The notes below the pieces were generated by a model, which was not told the origin of the DNA, did no database searches, and saw only the letters and a program-made list of their open reading frames with translations. The position numbers and the translations under genes are program-made. A stretch of 64,000 nt of DNA from contig NZ_JAPELY010000002.1 in the NCBI RefSeq assembly GCF_026343295.1, positions 744,001 through 808,000 on the forward strand, in the 5' to 3' direction. This stretch comes from Streptomyces sp. NBC_00083 (lineage in GTDB: Bacteria > Actinomycetota > Actinomycetes > Streptomycetales > Streptomycetaceae). How positions within the stretch are numbered: the first letter of the stretch is position 1; the number at the start of each line of letters is the position of its first letter. Positions 51,971-60,550 of this stretch are shown piece after piece.

Positions 51971-53033
51971 CGGGCGCCCCGACCGCGGGACCGAGCGCCA
52001 CGCTCCCCGAGGGACGGGGCTGCGGGTCGTACAGGTGCCGGAAGCGGGACGAGCACAGCCACTGCACGCCGGCCACCCCGATCGCCGCGAACACGGTCAG
52101 GTTCACCAGGAAGTTCACGGCCACGAAGTACCCCAGGAACAGCCGGCCCCGGTGTCTGCGCACCACCCGGTACATGTCGAGGTCGCCGAGGACCGACAGG
52201 ACGAACAGGAGCGCCGGGAGCAGGAACCACACCGGGCCCCACAGCAGGGGCGCGGCCAGGGCCGCCACCGACAGGGGGGCCGCGAGGCTGGCGCCGGCGC
52301 GCGGGCCCGTCACGAAGCCGCCCTGGAGGGCGCGCCGGCTCAGGATCAGCGGCACCGCGAGGCGGGCCCGGCTGAACACCTTGTCCAGGACGATCCGCAC
52401 CGTGTCGTCGTGGTCGTGGCGCCCGCGCACCTCCACCGAGCTGAGCACCTTGTACCGCTCGGAGATCCGCCTGCCGTAGTCCTGGTCCTCGGTGTGGCGC
52501 AGCAGCGGGTTGAACGGGCCGACCTCGTCGAAGACCGCGCGCGGCATCGCCAGGATCGCGGTGTGCACGGTGTCGATGACACCCTCGGACTTCAGCAGCA
52601 GGTAGTACTGCTGGAGCGAGCGGTACTCCTCGATCAGGCTGTCCCGGATCAGCGGCTCGGGCTCGTACGTCCCGCAGACCGCGCCGTACCTGACGCCGTC
52701 GGCGCCGCCGGCGAGCAGGGCCACCGAGCGCTCGACGGCGTCGGGGTGCATCGCGACGTCGGAGTCGAGGAAGACGAGGACCTCGCCCCGGGCCAGCTCG
52801 GCCCCGAGGTTGCGGGCCACCGCGACCCCGCTGTTGGTACCGGTGCTCACCACGCGGGCGCCGAGTGCGGCGGCGGTCGCGGCGGAGTCGTCGGTGCTGC
52901 AGTCGTCGATGACGATGATCTCGGTGTGGGGGTAGGTCTGGTTCTGCGCGGCCTCCACGCACAGGCCGATCGAGCGGCCGTAGTTGTAGTTCGGGATGAT
53001 CACGGAGACCAAGGGCTGCTGGTCGCTGGGCAC
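51963..53033 (-). CDS. GT2-family glycosyltransferase with membrane C-terminus
   Basis: A 356-residue glycosyltransferase. The GT-A fold occupies residues 1-235, with VSVIIPNYNYG at the start, the DxD-type FLDSDVA near residue 93 and the catalytic-region HTEDQDYGRR near 185. Three hydrophobic helices follow (residues about 245-325), so the enzyme works at the membrane on a lipid-linked acceptor. The start is a GTG. The GT2 protein encoded at 57563 has the same plan and could be a paralogue. Donor and acceptor are unknown. Confidence 0.85.
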   Translation of the reverse strand: MPSDQQPLVSVIIPNYNYGRSIGLCVEAAQNQTYPHTEIIVIDDCSTDDSAATAAALGARVVSTGTNSGVAVARNLGAELARGEVLVFLDSDVAMHPDAVERSVALLAGGADGVRYGAVCGTYEPEPLIRDSLIEEYRSLQQYYLLLKSEGVIDTVHTAILAMPRAVFDEVGPFNPLLRHTEDQDYGRRISERYKVLSSVEVRGRHDHDDTVRIVLDKVFSRARLAVPLILSRRALQGGFVTGPRAGASLAAPLSVAALAAPLLWGPVWFLLPALLFVLSVLGDLDMYRVVRRHRGRLFLGYFVAVNFLVNLTVFAAIGVAGVQWLCSSRFRHLYDPQPRPSGSVALGPAVGAPGV

Positions 53034-53054
53034 GGTGTTTACTCCTCGGATCGC

Positions 53055-54101
53055 TTAGAACAGCACCTTGGCGAGGGAGAGGGCTCCCTGCCGCCACGGT
53101 TCGACACTGGTGACGCCCTGCCCCTTGGCGGCGGGGCTCGCGGTGCGCCGGTGCTCGCGCCACCAGGCGTAGGTCCGCAGGATCGCGTCCTGGTTGGAGT
53201 GGCGCGGCCGGAAACCGAGCTGCTCGCGGGCCCGGTCGGTGCTCACGTACGAGTCGTCGAGCAGCTTGTGCAGCAGGCGGCCGTAGACCGGCGAGAGGCC
53301 GGTGCGCTGGAGGGCGCTGAGCGCGGCGAGCGCCGGTCTGGCCGGCAGGGAGCGGACCCGCCTGCCGTGTCCGGCGGCGTCCAGGACGGCCTGGAAGTCC
53401 TCGCGGATCGTGCCGAACTCGGTGGCCCCCAGGTTGAACGTGCCGTCCGCGCGCTCGGCCGGCGCCTCCATCGCGGTGACGACCGCGTCCACGAGGTCGT
53501 CCACGTCGAACATCTGGATGCGGACGTCGCCCTTGCCGAGGACCGGGAAGTGACGCCCCTCCTCGGCCCATTCGAAGAGCATCGCGAACAGGCCCATGCG
53601 GCCGGGCCCGAGGAACGTCTTGGGCCGCAGGATCGGCAGGCACATCTCGCGGCCCCGGAACCGCTCGGCGACCTCCTCGGCCTCCGCCTTGGCGGCGCTG
53701 TAGGTGTCGACGGGCTCGCGCGGGTACTCCTCGGGCGTGGGCACCACCTTGGGCAGCCCGTACACGGCGGTCGAGGATATGTGTACGAAGCGCGGCACCG
53801 CGTTGGCCTCGGCCGCGCCCAGCACCGACTCCGTGCCCCCGACGATCACCGAGCGGATCTGGTCGGCCGGATAGCTGGGCAGCGCCGCCGCGCAGTGCAC
53901 GACCACGTCCGCCCCGTCCGTGGCCCGCTTCATCGCCACCGCGTCGCGGACGTCCGAGACGGTGTGGGTGAGGCGTTCGTGGCGGGTGCGCGGCGCCCTC
54001 AGGTCCACGCAGTGCACCTCGTGCCCGTCGGCGAGCAGCCGCTCCACGAGGGTCGAACCGAGCATTCCGGCACCGCCGGTCACGACTGTCCTGGCTACCA
54101 C
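53055..54101 (-). CDS. NAD-dependent sugar epimerase/dehydratase (SDR)
   Basis: A 348-residue extended SDR. The nucleotide-binding TGGAGMLG is at residues about 8-15, the serine region is HISSTAVYG, and the catalytic Y-x3-K is YSAAK. It probably acts on a nucleotide- or lipid-linked sugar. The GTG start (VVARTVVTGG) has GGAGAAGG at a suitable distance and overlaps the aminotransferase stop by seven bases. A much longer open frame through the aminotransferase gene was rejected. The substrate is not predictable from sequence. Confidence 0.85.
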   Translation of the reverse strand: MVARTVVTGGAGMLGSTLVERLLADGHEVHCVDLRAPRTRHERLTHTVSDVRDAVAMKRATDGADVVVHCAAALPSYPADQIRSVIVGGTESVLGAAEANAVPRFVHISSTAVYGLPKVVPTPEEYPREPVDTYSAAKAEAEEVAERFRGREMCLPILRPKTFLGPGRMGLFAMLFEWAEEGRHFPVLGKGDVRIQMFDVDDLVDAVVTAMEAPAERADGTFNLGATEFGTIREDFQAVLDAAGHGRRVRSLPARPALAALSALQRTGLSPVYGRLLHKLLDDSYVSTDRAREQLGFRPRHSNQDAILRTYAWWREHRRTASPAAKGQGVTSVEPWRQGALSLAKVLF

Positions 54102-55525
54102 AGCGACGACACCTTCTCCTTGACGAAACGGGTGAGCAGACGCGGCAGGCCCTGCGCGAGGGTGGCGTCGAGGGAGTCGAGGAAGTACTCGACCTCGTGG
54201 TCCTCGGTGATCAGCGAGGGGGCCGCCATCAGCGGGTTGTCGCCGTTGAGCGTGTAGTAGGCGTAGATGCCGTGGTCGCGGTAGAGCGCGTTGACCACCG
54301 ACGAGGTGATGAGCTTGGTGCGGAAGCGCGGGTCCTTGGTCATCGCGCCCGGCACCAGCTTGGTCACCAGCTCCAGCACCTTGGGGCCCTTGTGCAGGAA
54401 CACCCCGTGCAGCGCGCCCGCGCCGCGCACCTCGGACACCACGTCCGGGTGCTCCTTCGCGATCCGTTCGAGACCGGGGCCGAGGATGCGCTCGATGGCG
54501 CGTGCGCGGGCCGGATAGTCGTCCTCCACCGCGATGTTGACCGCCTCGATGGCGGTGATCGCCTCCTCGCCGAACCCGTAGTAGGTGGTGCTGGTCGACT
54601 GGAGCAGCGCGTCGGTGAGGTTGTCGTACGCCTTGCGGAAGACCGGCTCGCGGGCGATGAACGCCGAGATGGAGGACTTCCCGCCGCCGAACGACTTGGA
54701 GGTGGTGAGGATGTCGGGGACCAGGCCCTCGTACCGCATGAAGTAGAAGAGGCTGCCGGTCTTGCCCCAGCCCGTGTAGATCTCGTCGAAGAGCAGCACG
54801 ATGTCCTCGCGGGTGCACAGCTCCCGCAGCCCGCGCAGGAACTCCTCCGAGCAGACGTTCATGGTGGAGGCGCTCAGCGGCTCGATCAGGATGCAGTAGA
54901 CGTCCGAATCGCCCTTGGCGGTACGGGACTTGGCGACCTCGCGCTCGACGGCGGCCAGGTCGCCGTAGGGGAAGACGCCGACGCCGGGGATGCCGGGGAA
55001 CTGGAACGTCGACTGGTTCTGCCCGGTCAGACTGCCCGAGCCGAGCAGCTTGCCGTGGAAGCTGATGTCGGCCCGCAGCACCCGCGAGCGCCGCCCGCCG
55101 TGGTACTTGTACGCCAGCTTCACCGCGCCCTCGACCGCCTCCGCACCGGAGTTGGGGAAGAACGACATGGACAGGTCGGCGGGCAGGAGCTCCGCCAGGT
55201 TGTGGCCGAGCGCCGCGATGTAGGGCGAGAAGTAGGTCTTGTGGACCTCCATCCGGTGCTCCGCCTGGAAGCGTTGGCGGGCGGCCAGGATGCGGGGGTG
55301 GTTGTGGCCGTGGTTGAGCACCCCGACCCCGCCGGTGAAGTCCAGGATGCGGCGTCCGTCGCGCTGGAGGATGTAGGCGCCCTCGGCGCGCTCGACGAGC
55401 TCCTGGCCGAAGCCGAAGGAGGTCATGAGCGAGACCTGGCTGCGGTTGACGTGGTCCTTGTAGAGGCCGTGGACCTGCTTGGTCGTCAGCGACTCGCAGT
55501 CGTCGACGGAGTACAGCTGTGGCAT
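54095..55525 (-). CDS. Class III PLP-dependent aminotransferase
   Basis: A 476-residue aminotransferase of fold type I, class III (ornithine/4-aminobutyrate type). The PLP-binding features are GAEAVEGAVKLA, the DEIYTGWGKTG region with its aspartate, and the lysine in TTSKSFGGG near residue 275. The residues after the lysine (FGGGKSSISAF) differ from common members. It could add an amino group to a sugar or to a polyprenyl-linked aldehyde or ketone, which fits the neighbouring SDR. The ATG (MPQLYSVDD) is clear. It overlaps the SDR gene. Confidence 0.85.
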   Translation of the reverse strand: MPQLYSVDDCESLTTKQVHGLYKDHVNRSQVSLMTSFGFGQELVERAEGAYILQRDGRRILDFTGGVGVLNHGHNHPRILAARQRFQAEHRMEVHKTYFSPYIAALGHNLAELLPADLSMSFFPNSGAEAVEGAVKLAYKYHGGRRSRVLRADISFHGKLLGSGSLTGQNQSTFQFPGIPGVGVFPYGDLAAVEREVAKSRTAKGDSDVYCILIEPLSASTMNVCSEEFLRGLRELCTREDIVLLFDEIYTGWGKTGSLFYFMRYEGLVPDILTTSKSFGGGKSSISAFIAREPVFRKAYDNLTDALLQSTSTTYYGFGEEAITAIEAVNIAVEDDYPARARAIERILGPGLERIAKEHPDVVSEVRGAGALHGVFLHKGPKVLELVTKLVPGAMTKDPRFRTKLITSSVVNALYRDHGIYAYYTLNGDNPLMAAPSLITEDHEVEYFLDSLDATLAQGLPRLLTRFVKEKVSSLW

Positions 55526-55570
55526 GGGGATCCCTCGGTAGGGGCTCGACTGGGGTACGGGGAGGGCGGG

Positions 55571-56527
55571 TTACGCGGTGGCGGTGGCGGCGGCGGGTCT
55601 GCCGGAGACCCGGGTCACCAGGAGCGCGGCCCCGCCGACCAGGACCTCGCTCAGGGTGCAGACCACCCGGCTGGCGACGGCCGCGGCGGCGGCGGCCTGC
55701 CAGGGCAGCACCGCGGAGAGCGCGAGCATCAGGACGGCCTCGCGGGCGCCCCAGCCGTCCGGCAGGACGACCACCAGGCTCGCGGCGGCGGTGGCGAGGG
55801 CGAAGCCGCCCACGCACACCGGCAGGGCCTTGGCGGCGGGCGCGCCCAGCATCACGGCGAGCGCCCACAGGTGGAGCCCGGACACCGCCCAGGACGCGGC
55901 GGCCGAGGCCATCGCCCGGCGCATCCCGCCGTCGCTCGCGGTGGCGGTCGGCGCGGGCCGGCGGGTGAGCCTGGCGCCGAGCGCGGCCAGGGAGTTGATG
56001 AGGCCGGGCCGCACGGCGCAGGCCACCGTGACGGCGACCGGGAGCAGCAGCCACCAGGCGTCGCCGCCCAGCGTCCAGGGCGCCGCGACCGGGCCGATGG
56101 TGAGGCCGGTGAGGACCGCCGCCATCAGGTTGAGCAGGAACACGGCGACCATCACGGGACCGGGCACCCCCACCGCGCGGCCCATCCGCACCTGGGCGAG
56201 GACGCCCCACACCGCCCCCGGCAGGTATTTGCTGAGGAAGGAGGTGAAGAAGATCCGGGTGGCGGCCGCGCCGGGCACCTTCGGGCCGAGGTCGCCCAGC
56301 AGGGTGCGCCAGGTGACCATGGACAGGAGCACGGCGCCCGCGTTGGCGGCGAGCGCGCCGAGCAGGTAGGGCACGGCTCCCGGCCGCACCACCAGGCCGG
56401 CCAGGTCGCCGATCCGGTCGTGCAGGGCGAAGCCGATGCCGGCGGCGACGGCGAGCGGGAACAGGACGGGCACGGCCCGGCGCAGCAGGGGGCGCGGGGC
56501 GGCCGGTGCGAGGTCGGCGGCCGTCAT
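55571..56527 (-). CDS. Flippase-like (UPF0104/LPG synthase transmembrane-type) protein
   Basis: A 318-residue membrane protein with about eight hydrophobic segments and no soluble domain, like the transmembrane part of lysylphosphatidylglycerol synthase and related UPF0104 proteins. A SKYLPGAVWG motif near residue 90 is typical of this family. In sugar-lipid clusters such proteins are thought to move lipid-linked intermediates across the membrane. The ATG (MTAADLAPA) overlaps the stop of the UbiA gene by four bases (ATGA). Confidence 0.8.
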   Translation of the reverse strand: MTAADLAPAAPRPLLRRAVPVLFPLAVAAGIGFALHDRIGDLAGLVVRPGAVPYLLGALAANAGAVLLSMVTWRTLLGDLGPKVPGAAATRIFFTSFLSKYLPGAVWGVLAQVRMGRAVGVPGPVMVAVFLLNLMAAVLTGLTIGPVAAPWTLGGDAWWLLLPVAVTVACAVRPGLINSLAALGARLTRRPAPTATASDGGMRRAMASAAASWAVSGLHLWALAVMLGAPAAKALPVCVGGFALATAAASLVVVLPDGWGAREAVLMLALSAVLPWQAAAAAAVASRVVCTLSEVLVGGAALLVTRVSGRPAAATATA

Positions 56528-57483
56528 GACGCGGTGTGGACGACCAGCACGGAGCCGCCGACCAGGCAGGACCACACCAGCGCGTTGGACACGGTCACCC
56601 GGTCCCGGAAAAGGGCCCGGGACGGATTGCCGCCGCCGGAGTCGACCATGATCAGCTGGAGGTAGCGGGCCAGACCGAACAGGGCGAACGGGGCGGTGAG
56701 CATCGCGACGGCGGTGCCGTGGGAGCCGAACACGGCACTGCCCTGCACCTGGAGCACGTAGCTGATCGCGGTCAGCACGGCCGCGAACACGAGGAGCTGG
56801 TCGAGGAAGCCGATGGTGTAGCCGCGCAGCGCGGGCCGGTGCAGGACACCGCCCACGGTCATCTCGTGGCGCCGCTTGCCGAGGATCAGCATCAGGCAGA
56901 GCGAGAAGACGCACAGCGCCAGCCAGTCCGGCACCGGCGACGACGCGGCGAGCGCGCCCTGGACGAGTCTGAGGACGAAGCCGAGCGCGACGATGAAGAC
57001 GTCGAGCAGCGGCACGTGCTTGAGTCCCCTGCTGTACGCCGCGTTGAGGCCGAGGTAGGCGAGGACCGGCCACCAGGCGACGGCCGGGGTGACGCCGAGC
57101 AGCGCGCAGCAGGTGACGGCCGCCCCGAGCAGGACGACGAGCGCGGCGGCGAACAGGACGGCGGTGGCCACGCCCACCCGGCCGGCGGCGATGGGCCGGG
57201 TGCGCTTGTGCGGGTGGCTGCGGTCCCGCTCGCGGTCGCTGATGTCGTTGACCAGGTAGACGAGCGCGGAGGCCAGGGTGAAGGCGACGACGGCCGCGGC
57301 CGCGCCGCCGATGAGCTGGCCGGCCGGGCGCTGGGCGCCGAGCAGTCCCAACGGCACCACCACCAGGTTCTTGGACCACTGGCCGGGGCGGACGAGGGAG
57401 GTGAGGTCACGGAGGAGGCCGGGGGGCCGGGCCTGCTGGGTGCGGGCCGGCTGCTGGGCGAGCGTGGGGCCGTAAGTGGCCAT
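56524..57483 (-). CDS. UbiA-type prenyltransferase, like decaprenyl-phosphate phosphoribosyltransferase
   Basis: A 319-residue polytopic prenyltransferase. The metal-binding NDISDRERDRSHP and the LKHVPLLDVFIVALGF segments resemble Rv3806c, the enzyme that joins polyprenyl phosphate and PRPP to make polyprenyl-phospho-5-phosphoribose, the precursor of arabinose donors. The second aspartate motif is less clear. The ATG giving MATYGPTLAQQ is used; the longer frame upstream is antisense or intergenic. It overlaps the flippase-like gene and follows the GT2 gene by 79 bp. PRPP as substrate is inference from similarity. Confidence 0.8.
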   Translation of the reverse strand: MATYGPTLAQQPARTQQARPPGLLRDLTSLVRPGQWSKNLVVVPLGLLGAQRPAGQLIGGAAAAVVAFTLASALVYLVNDISDRERDRSHPHKRTRPIAAGRVGVATAVLFAAALVVLLGAAVTCCALLGVTPAVAWWPVLAYLGLNAAYSRGLKHVPLLDVFIVALGFVLRLVQGALAASSPVPDWLALCVFSLCLMLILGKRRHEMTVGGVLHRPALRGYTIGFLDQLLVFAAVLTAISYVLQVQGSAVFGSHGTAVAMLTAPFALFGLARYLQLIMVDSGGGNPSRALFRDRVTVSNALVWSCLVGGSVLVVHTAS

Positions 57484-57562
57484 GGACAGGCTCCAGTTGC
57501 GGACGGGCGGTGGCGGGGGACACCGGGTGGGGATGTGCGGGGGCGGGCGGGCCCCCGGTGGG

Positions 57563-58582
57563 TCACCTCCGGCCGGCGGCGGGCACCGGGGCGCGGCGGC
57601 GGACGGTCGGGCCGAAGTCGGGTTCGGTGAGCCAGCGCACGACACCGCGGGCCGCGCCGAGCACCAGCGCGAGGTGCAGCACGAAGTGGATCCCGGTGAA
57701 CCACAGGAGGAATCCGGGCCCCTTGGCGCCCAGCACGAAGCGGCTGAGCCCCGGGTCGGCGCAGGCGAAGACGAGGACGCACAGGGCGGGCACGAGCAGC
57801 AGCCACGGCGACAGGAGGCCGAGCAGCAGTGCGGGCGGGGCGAGGGCGGCGGCGAGCACACCCAGCGGCCGGTTGGCGCTGAGGCCGCCCGCCCGCATCT
57901 GGCCGACGGCCGCGACCAGGAGCTGGGAGCGCCGGTACTGCTCGCGCAGCATCGGCAGCAGCCGGTCGACGTCGTCGTGCCGTCCGGTCACCGCCGGTGA
58001 CATGCGGATGCGGTGGCGCTCGACGAGCCGCCCGCTGTACTCGACGTCCTCGGAGTCGCGGAGGTTCTCGTCGAACGGGCCGGTCTCCTCGAAGACGTGC
58101 TTCCAGATGGCGCCGAGCGCGAAGAACGCGGTCCGTACCTCACCGGCGCCGCGGCGCCGCCAGAAGTGGGCGTGCAGCGCGTGGTAGCGCTCCACGGGCC
58201 CGTCGTCGAAGAGCGGCTCCGGGTCGAGCACGCCGTGGACGCAGCCGAGGCCGGGGTCGGCCACGAGCTCGTCGACGGCGTTGGCCACGGCGTCCGGGGC
58301 GAGCGCGGTGTCGGAGTCGAGGAAGAACAGGATCTCGCCACGGGCGGCGGCGGCGCCGAGGTTCCGCGCCGCGGACACGCCCCTGTTGTGCGGACTCGCG
58401 ATGAGTACGCACGGGAATTCACGGGCGATGTCCCGGGAACGGTCGGTGCTCGCGTCGTCCACGACAATGACGTCGAGCGGTGCACAGGTCTGCGCGAACA
58501 CCGATTCGAGACAGGCCCGCAACGTCTTCTCGTAATTGAAATTGGGGATGATGACGGACACGCTCGGGCGGGCCCTGGGCAT
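57563..58582 (-). CDS. GT2-family glycosyltransferase with membrane C-terminus, second copy
   Basis: A 339-residue GT2 enzyme with the same plan as the one encoded at 51963: VSVIIPNFNYE at the N-terminus, the DxD-like FLDSDTA near residue 88, the DSEDVEYSGR region and three hydrophobic C-terminal helices. It probably transfers a sugar to or from a membrane-bound carrier. The ATG start is clear. It lies near the 5' end of the array, after two small genes. The two GT2 proteins are similar but clearly diverged. Confidence 0.85.
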   Translation of the reverse strand: MPRARPSVSVIIPNFNYEKTLRACLESVFAQTCAPLDVIVVDDASTDRSRDIAREFPCVLIASPHNRGVSAARNLGAAAARGEILFFLDSDTALAPDAVANAVDELVADPGLGCVHGVLDPEPLFDDGPVERYHALHAHFWRRRGAGEVRTAFFALGAIWKHVFEETGPFDENLRDSEDVEYSGRLVERHRIRMSPAVTGRHDDVDRLLPMLREQYRRSQLLVAAVGQMRAGGLSANRPLGVLAAALAPPALLLGLLSPWLLLVPALCVLVFACADPGLSRFVLGAKGPGFLLWFTGIHFVLHLALVLGAARGVVRWLTEPDFGPTVRRRAPVPAAGRR

Positions 58583-58647
58583 GACGATTCCGTTTCTGCA
58601 GAGCTGAAGGGGGAGGCCGGGAATGCGACGGCCGAAAAGGATGGCGG

Positions 58648-58908
58648 TCAGAGGAGCCTGAAGTCCGTGATGTGGAAGCGGGCGAACTCCGGCGACGCGG
58701 CGCGCAGTCGGCCGCAGAGGTCGAGGGCGCGGGCCACGGCCTCGGTCTCGTCGAGGCCGTGCAGGTAGAGGGCGAGCCGGATCGACTGCCCGATGACCAG
58801 CGCACGGGCGGGCCCCGCATGGACACAGGTCTCGTCGACGCGCTGGAGGGTCTCGATCACCTGGGTCCGCGTCGGGGGTTCGGCACGGTCCCCGGTTCGG
58901 GCGGTCAT
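58648..58908 (-). CDS. Small protein of unknown function in the array
   Basis: An 86-residue soluble protein that I do not recognise. It is mostly helical, with an arginine-rich region and a C-terminal ARFHITDFRLL. No cysteines or metal motifs form a pattern (two single cysteines only). It lies 65 bp before the GT2 gene and 24 bp after the exported small protein gene on the same strand. Its codon use matches that of the neighbouring genes. Confidence 0.6.
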   Translation of the reverse strand: MTARTGDRAEPPTRTQVIETLQRVDETCVHAGPARALVIGQSIRLALYLHGLDETEAVARALDLCGRLRAASPEFARFHITDFRLL

Positions 58909-58932
58909 CGAGACGCCGACGAGGTAGATGGG

Positions 58933-59115
58933 TCAGCCCCAGGAGAATCCGTCACCCGGGTCACTGGTCGGAACGGGGGTGGCGGCCGTGGCGACGGCGG
59001 AATCGGCGACCGCGTGGTCCGGCGCGGCGGAATGGCCCTGCGCGGTCAGTGCGAATGCGACCGCGGCGGCGACGGGAAGGAGAAGAGCCGCGACCGAACG
59101 GAACCTGGCACGCAT
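58933..59115 (-). CDS. Small exported protein at the head of the array
   Basis: A 60-residue protein with a basic start (MRARFRS), a hydrophobic signal segment (VAALLLPVAAAVAFALTAQ) and a short polar remainder rich in alanine, proline, threonine and aspartate (DPGDGFSWG at the end). It is probably secreted or membrane-anchored; the mature part would be only about 35 residues. The ATG has AGGTGG six bases upstream. It is the first gene of the array and could mark its promoter-proximal end. The function is unknown. Confidence 0.6.
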   Translation of the reverse strand: MRARFRSVAALLLPVAAAVAFALTAQGHSAAPDHAVADSAVATAATPVPTSDPGDGFSWG

Positions 59116-59316
59116 GAGATCCACCTTTTCTGTCAAGTGTTTTGTCAGGAGCGGTATTTCCTTTGGCGAGTTCAAGATTGGCCGACGCGAGCCCGGGTGT
59201 CACCGGAAAAAGGGTGGCCACAACCGCGCGGCAGGACGGTGCCACGCCGCCGGCCCTGCCCGGCGCCCCGCGCACCGGGCTCAGCAGGGGGTTCGTCCGG
59301 GCGGGCACCAAGCTGC

Positions 59317-59333
59317 CAGGCACAAGGTGCCTG
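59317..59333. promoter_or_regulatory. Palindrome upstream of the array
   Basis: CAGGCAC-AAG-GTGCCTG, perfect 7-bp arms with a 3-bp spacer, about 200 bp upstream of the first array gene. It could be an operator; the binding protein is not known. Confidence 0.4.
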
Positions 59334-59375
59334 AGTCCGGCTGGAGTTGGACAGGAGCGTCCCCGGACGCACGAC

Positions 59376-59403
59376 GGCCACGCCCCGTGAGCGGGGCGTG
59401 GCC
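59376..59403 (-). terminator. dasR terminator
   Basis: Perfect 12-bp stem (GGCCACGCCCCG with CGGGGCGTGGCC) with a TGAG loop, 27 bp after the dasR stop. Confidence 0.75.
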
Positions 59404-59430
59404 GGTTCTGCGCGGTGGCGCGGGGGCGGG

Positions 59431-60192
59431 TCAGTCGGTGGGGCGCTTGAGGCGGGCGACGAACTTGTACCGGTCGCCCCGGTAGACCGAGCGCACCCAC
59501 TCCACCGGCTCGCCCTGGCCGTCGAGGGAGTGCCGCGACAGCATCAGCATCGGCAGGCCCACGTCGGTGCCGAGCAGCCCGGCCTCGCGCGGGGTGGCCA
59601 GCGACGTCTCGATGGTCTCCTCGGCCTCCGCCAGGTGCACCCCGTACACCTCGGCGAGCGCGGTGTAGAGGGAGGTGTACTTCACCAGGGAGCGGCGCAG
59701 CGCGGGGAAGCGCTTGGCGGAGAGGTGGGTGGTCTCGATGGCCATCGGCTCGCCGCTCGCCAGACGCAGCCGCTCGATGCGCAGCACCCGGCCGCCGGCG
59801 GTGATGTCGAGCAGCCCCGCGAGGGTGTCGTCGGCGGTGACGTAGCCGATGTCCAGGAGCTGCGAGGTGGGTTCCAGTCCCTGGGCCCTCATGTCCTCGG
59901 TGTACGAGGAGAGTTGGAGCGGCTGGGAGACCTTCGGCTTGGCGACGAAGGTGCCCTTGCCCTGGATGCGCTCCAGGCGGCCCTCGACGACCAGCTCCTG
60001 AAGGGCCTGGCGCACGGTGGTGCGGGAGGTGTCGAACTCGGCGGCCAGCGTCCGCTCGGGGGGCACCGGGGTGCCGGGCGGAAGGGTCTCCGTCATCTCC
60101 AGCAAGTGGCGCTTGAGGCGGTAGTACTTCGGCACGCGGGCGGTGCGGACCCCGGCGCCCGCCTCCGTCGTGCCGCTCCCGTCGGCGGCCAT
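59431..60192 (-). CDS. dasR: GntR/HutC-family global regulator DasR
   Basis: A 253-residue GntR-type regulator of N-acetylglucosamine and chitin metabolism, development and antibiotic production; it binds dre sites and is released by GlcN-6-phosphate. The winged helix is at residues about 15-85 (VRTARVPKYYRLKRHLL, TSRTTVRQALQELV), followed by a UTRA effector domain. The protein is nearly identical to what I recall of S. coelicolor DasR through the HTH and UTRA parts. The start is the ATG giving MAADGSGTTE, with GGGAAGG upstream, which gives nearly the length I remember; the 24-codon upstream extension is not needed. It is divergent from dasA. Confidence 0.95.
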   Translation of the reverse strand: MAADGSGTTEAGAGVRTARVPKYYRLKRHLLEMTETLPPGTPVPPERTLAAEFDTSRTTVRQALQELVVEGRLERIQGKGTFVAKPKVSQPLQLSSYTEDMRAQGLEPTSQLLDIGYVTADDTLAGLLDITAGGRVLRIERLRLASGEPMAIETTHLSAKRFPALRRSLVKYTSLYTALAEVYGVHLAEAEETIETSLATPREAGLLGTDVGLPMLMLSRHSLDGQGEPVEWVRSVYRGDRYKFVARLKRPTD

Positions 60193-60370
60193 GGACTGCC
60201 TTCCCGAGTGCTGCGCTGCTGCCGTCACCGGCTCCTCCGTCTGTCGCGGCTCACATGGTGGCACGGACCGGTCACGGGTCGTCGCCCTCCGTCAGGGTGT
60301 CGGTCCGGTAACGCGATCGACAAGCCCTTCTTATACACCGCCGCGCGGCGGACGTGCGGGGGAGTATGCG

Positions 60371-60386
60371 AGTTGGTCTAAACCAT
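60371..60386. promoter_or_regulatory. DasR site (dre) near dasR
   Basis: AGTTGGTCTAAACCAT, matching the dre core TGGTCTAGACCA with one change. It lies in the 463-bp region between dasR and dasA, about 36 bp upstream of a -10-like TATAAG (60335-60330 on the minus strand), so it probably controls dasR itself. Confidence 0.75.
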
Positions 60387-60515
60387 TAAAGCCCAGGAGG
60401 GTCCTCGGGGCGCCCCGGCGGGCCTCAACCGGCCATGCGGGAGCCGACGCGCGGGCGGTGAAGAACGGTGAGGTGTCGGTCCGATAACGGACGGTCTCAG
60501 CGTTCTTATCGACCC

Positions 60516-60521
60516 TTGACA
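60516..60521 (+). promoter_or_regulatory. -35-like element upstream of dasA
   Basis: TTGACA, 135 bp before the dasA start. I cannot place a convincing -10 at the usual distance; a degenerate dre-like GGTCTAGGCC (60530-60539) lies just after it. Confidence 0.4.
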
Positions 60522-60550
60522 CCCCTAAAGGTCTAGGCCAAGCTCCCGGT

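Larger units (their letters stand above)
59116..59430. other. Control region of the array, 315 bp without a gene
   Basis: This gap holds the dasR terminator (59376-59403), a 7-bp-arm palindrome (59317-59333), and on the minus strand just before the first array gene two nearby TGACA elements (about 59128-59146). I see no open reading frame with coding character and no convincing complete sigma-A promoter. Confidence 0.5.

Noticed and set aside
53055..56210. A single 1051-codon SDR fusion protein
   Set aside because: The upstream part is an alternative frame of the aminotransferase and flippase-like genes; the SDR starts at the GTG at 54101.
59172..59381. 69-codon minus-strand frame in the array control region
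   Set aside because: It has no ribosome binding site, an atypical composition, and it covers a palindrome and part of a terminator.
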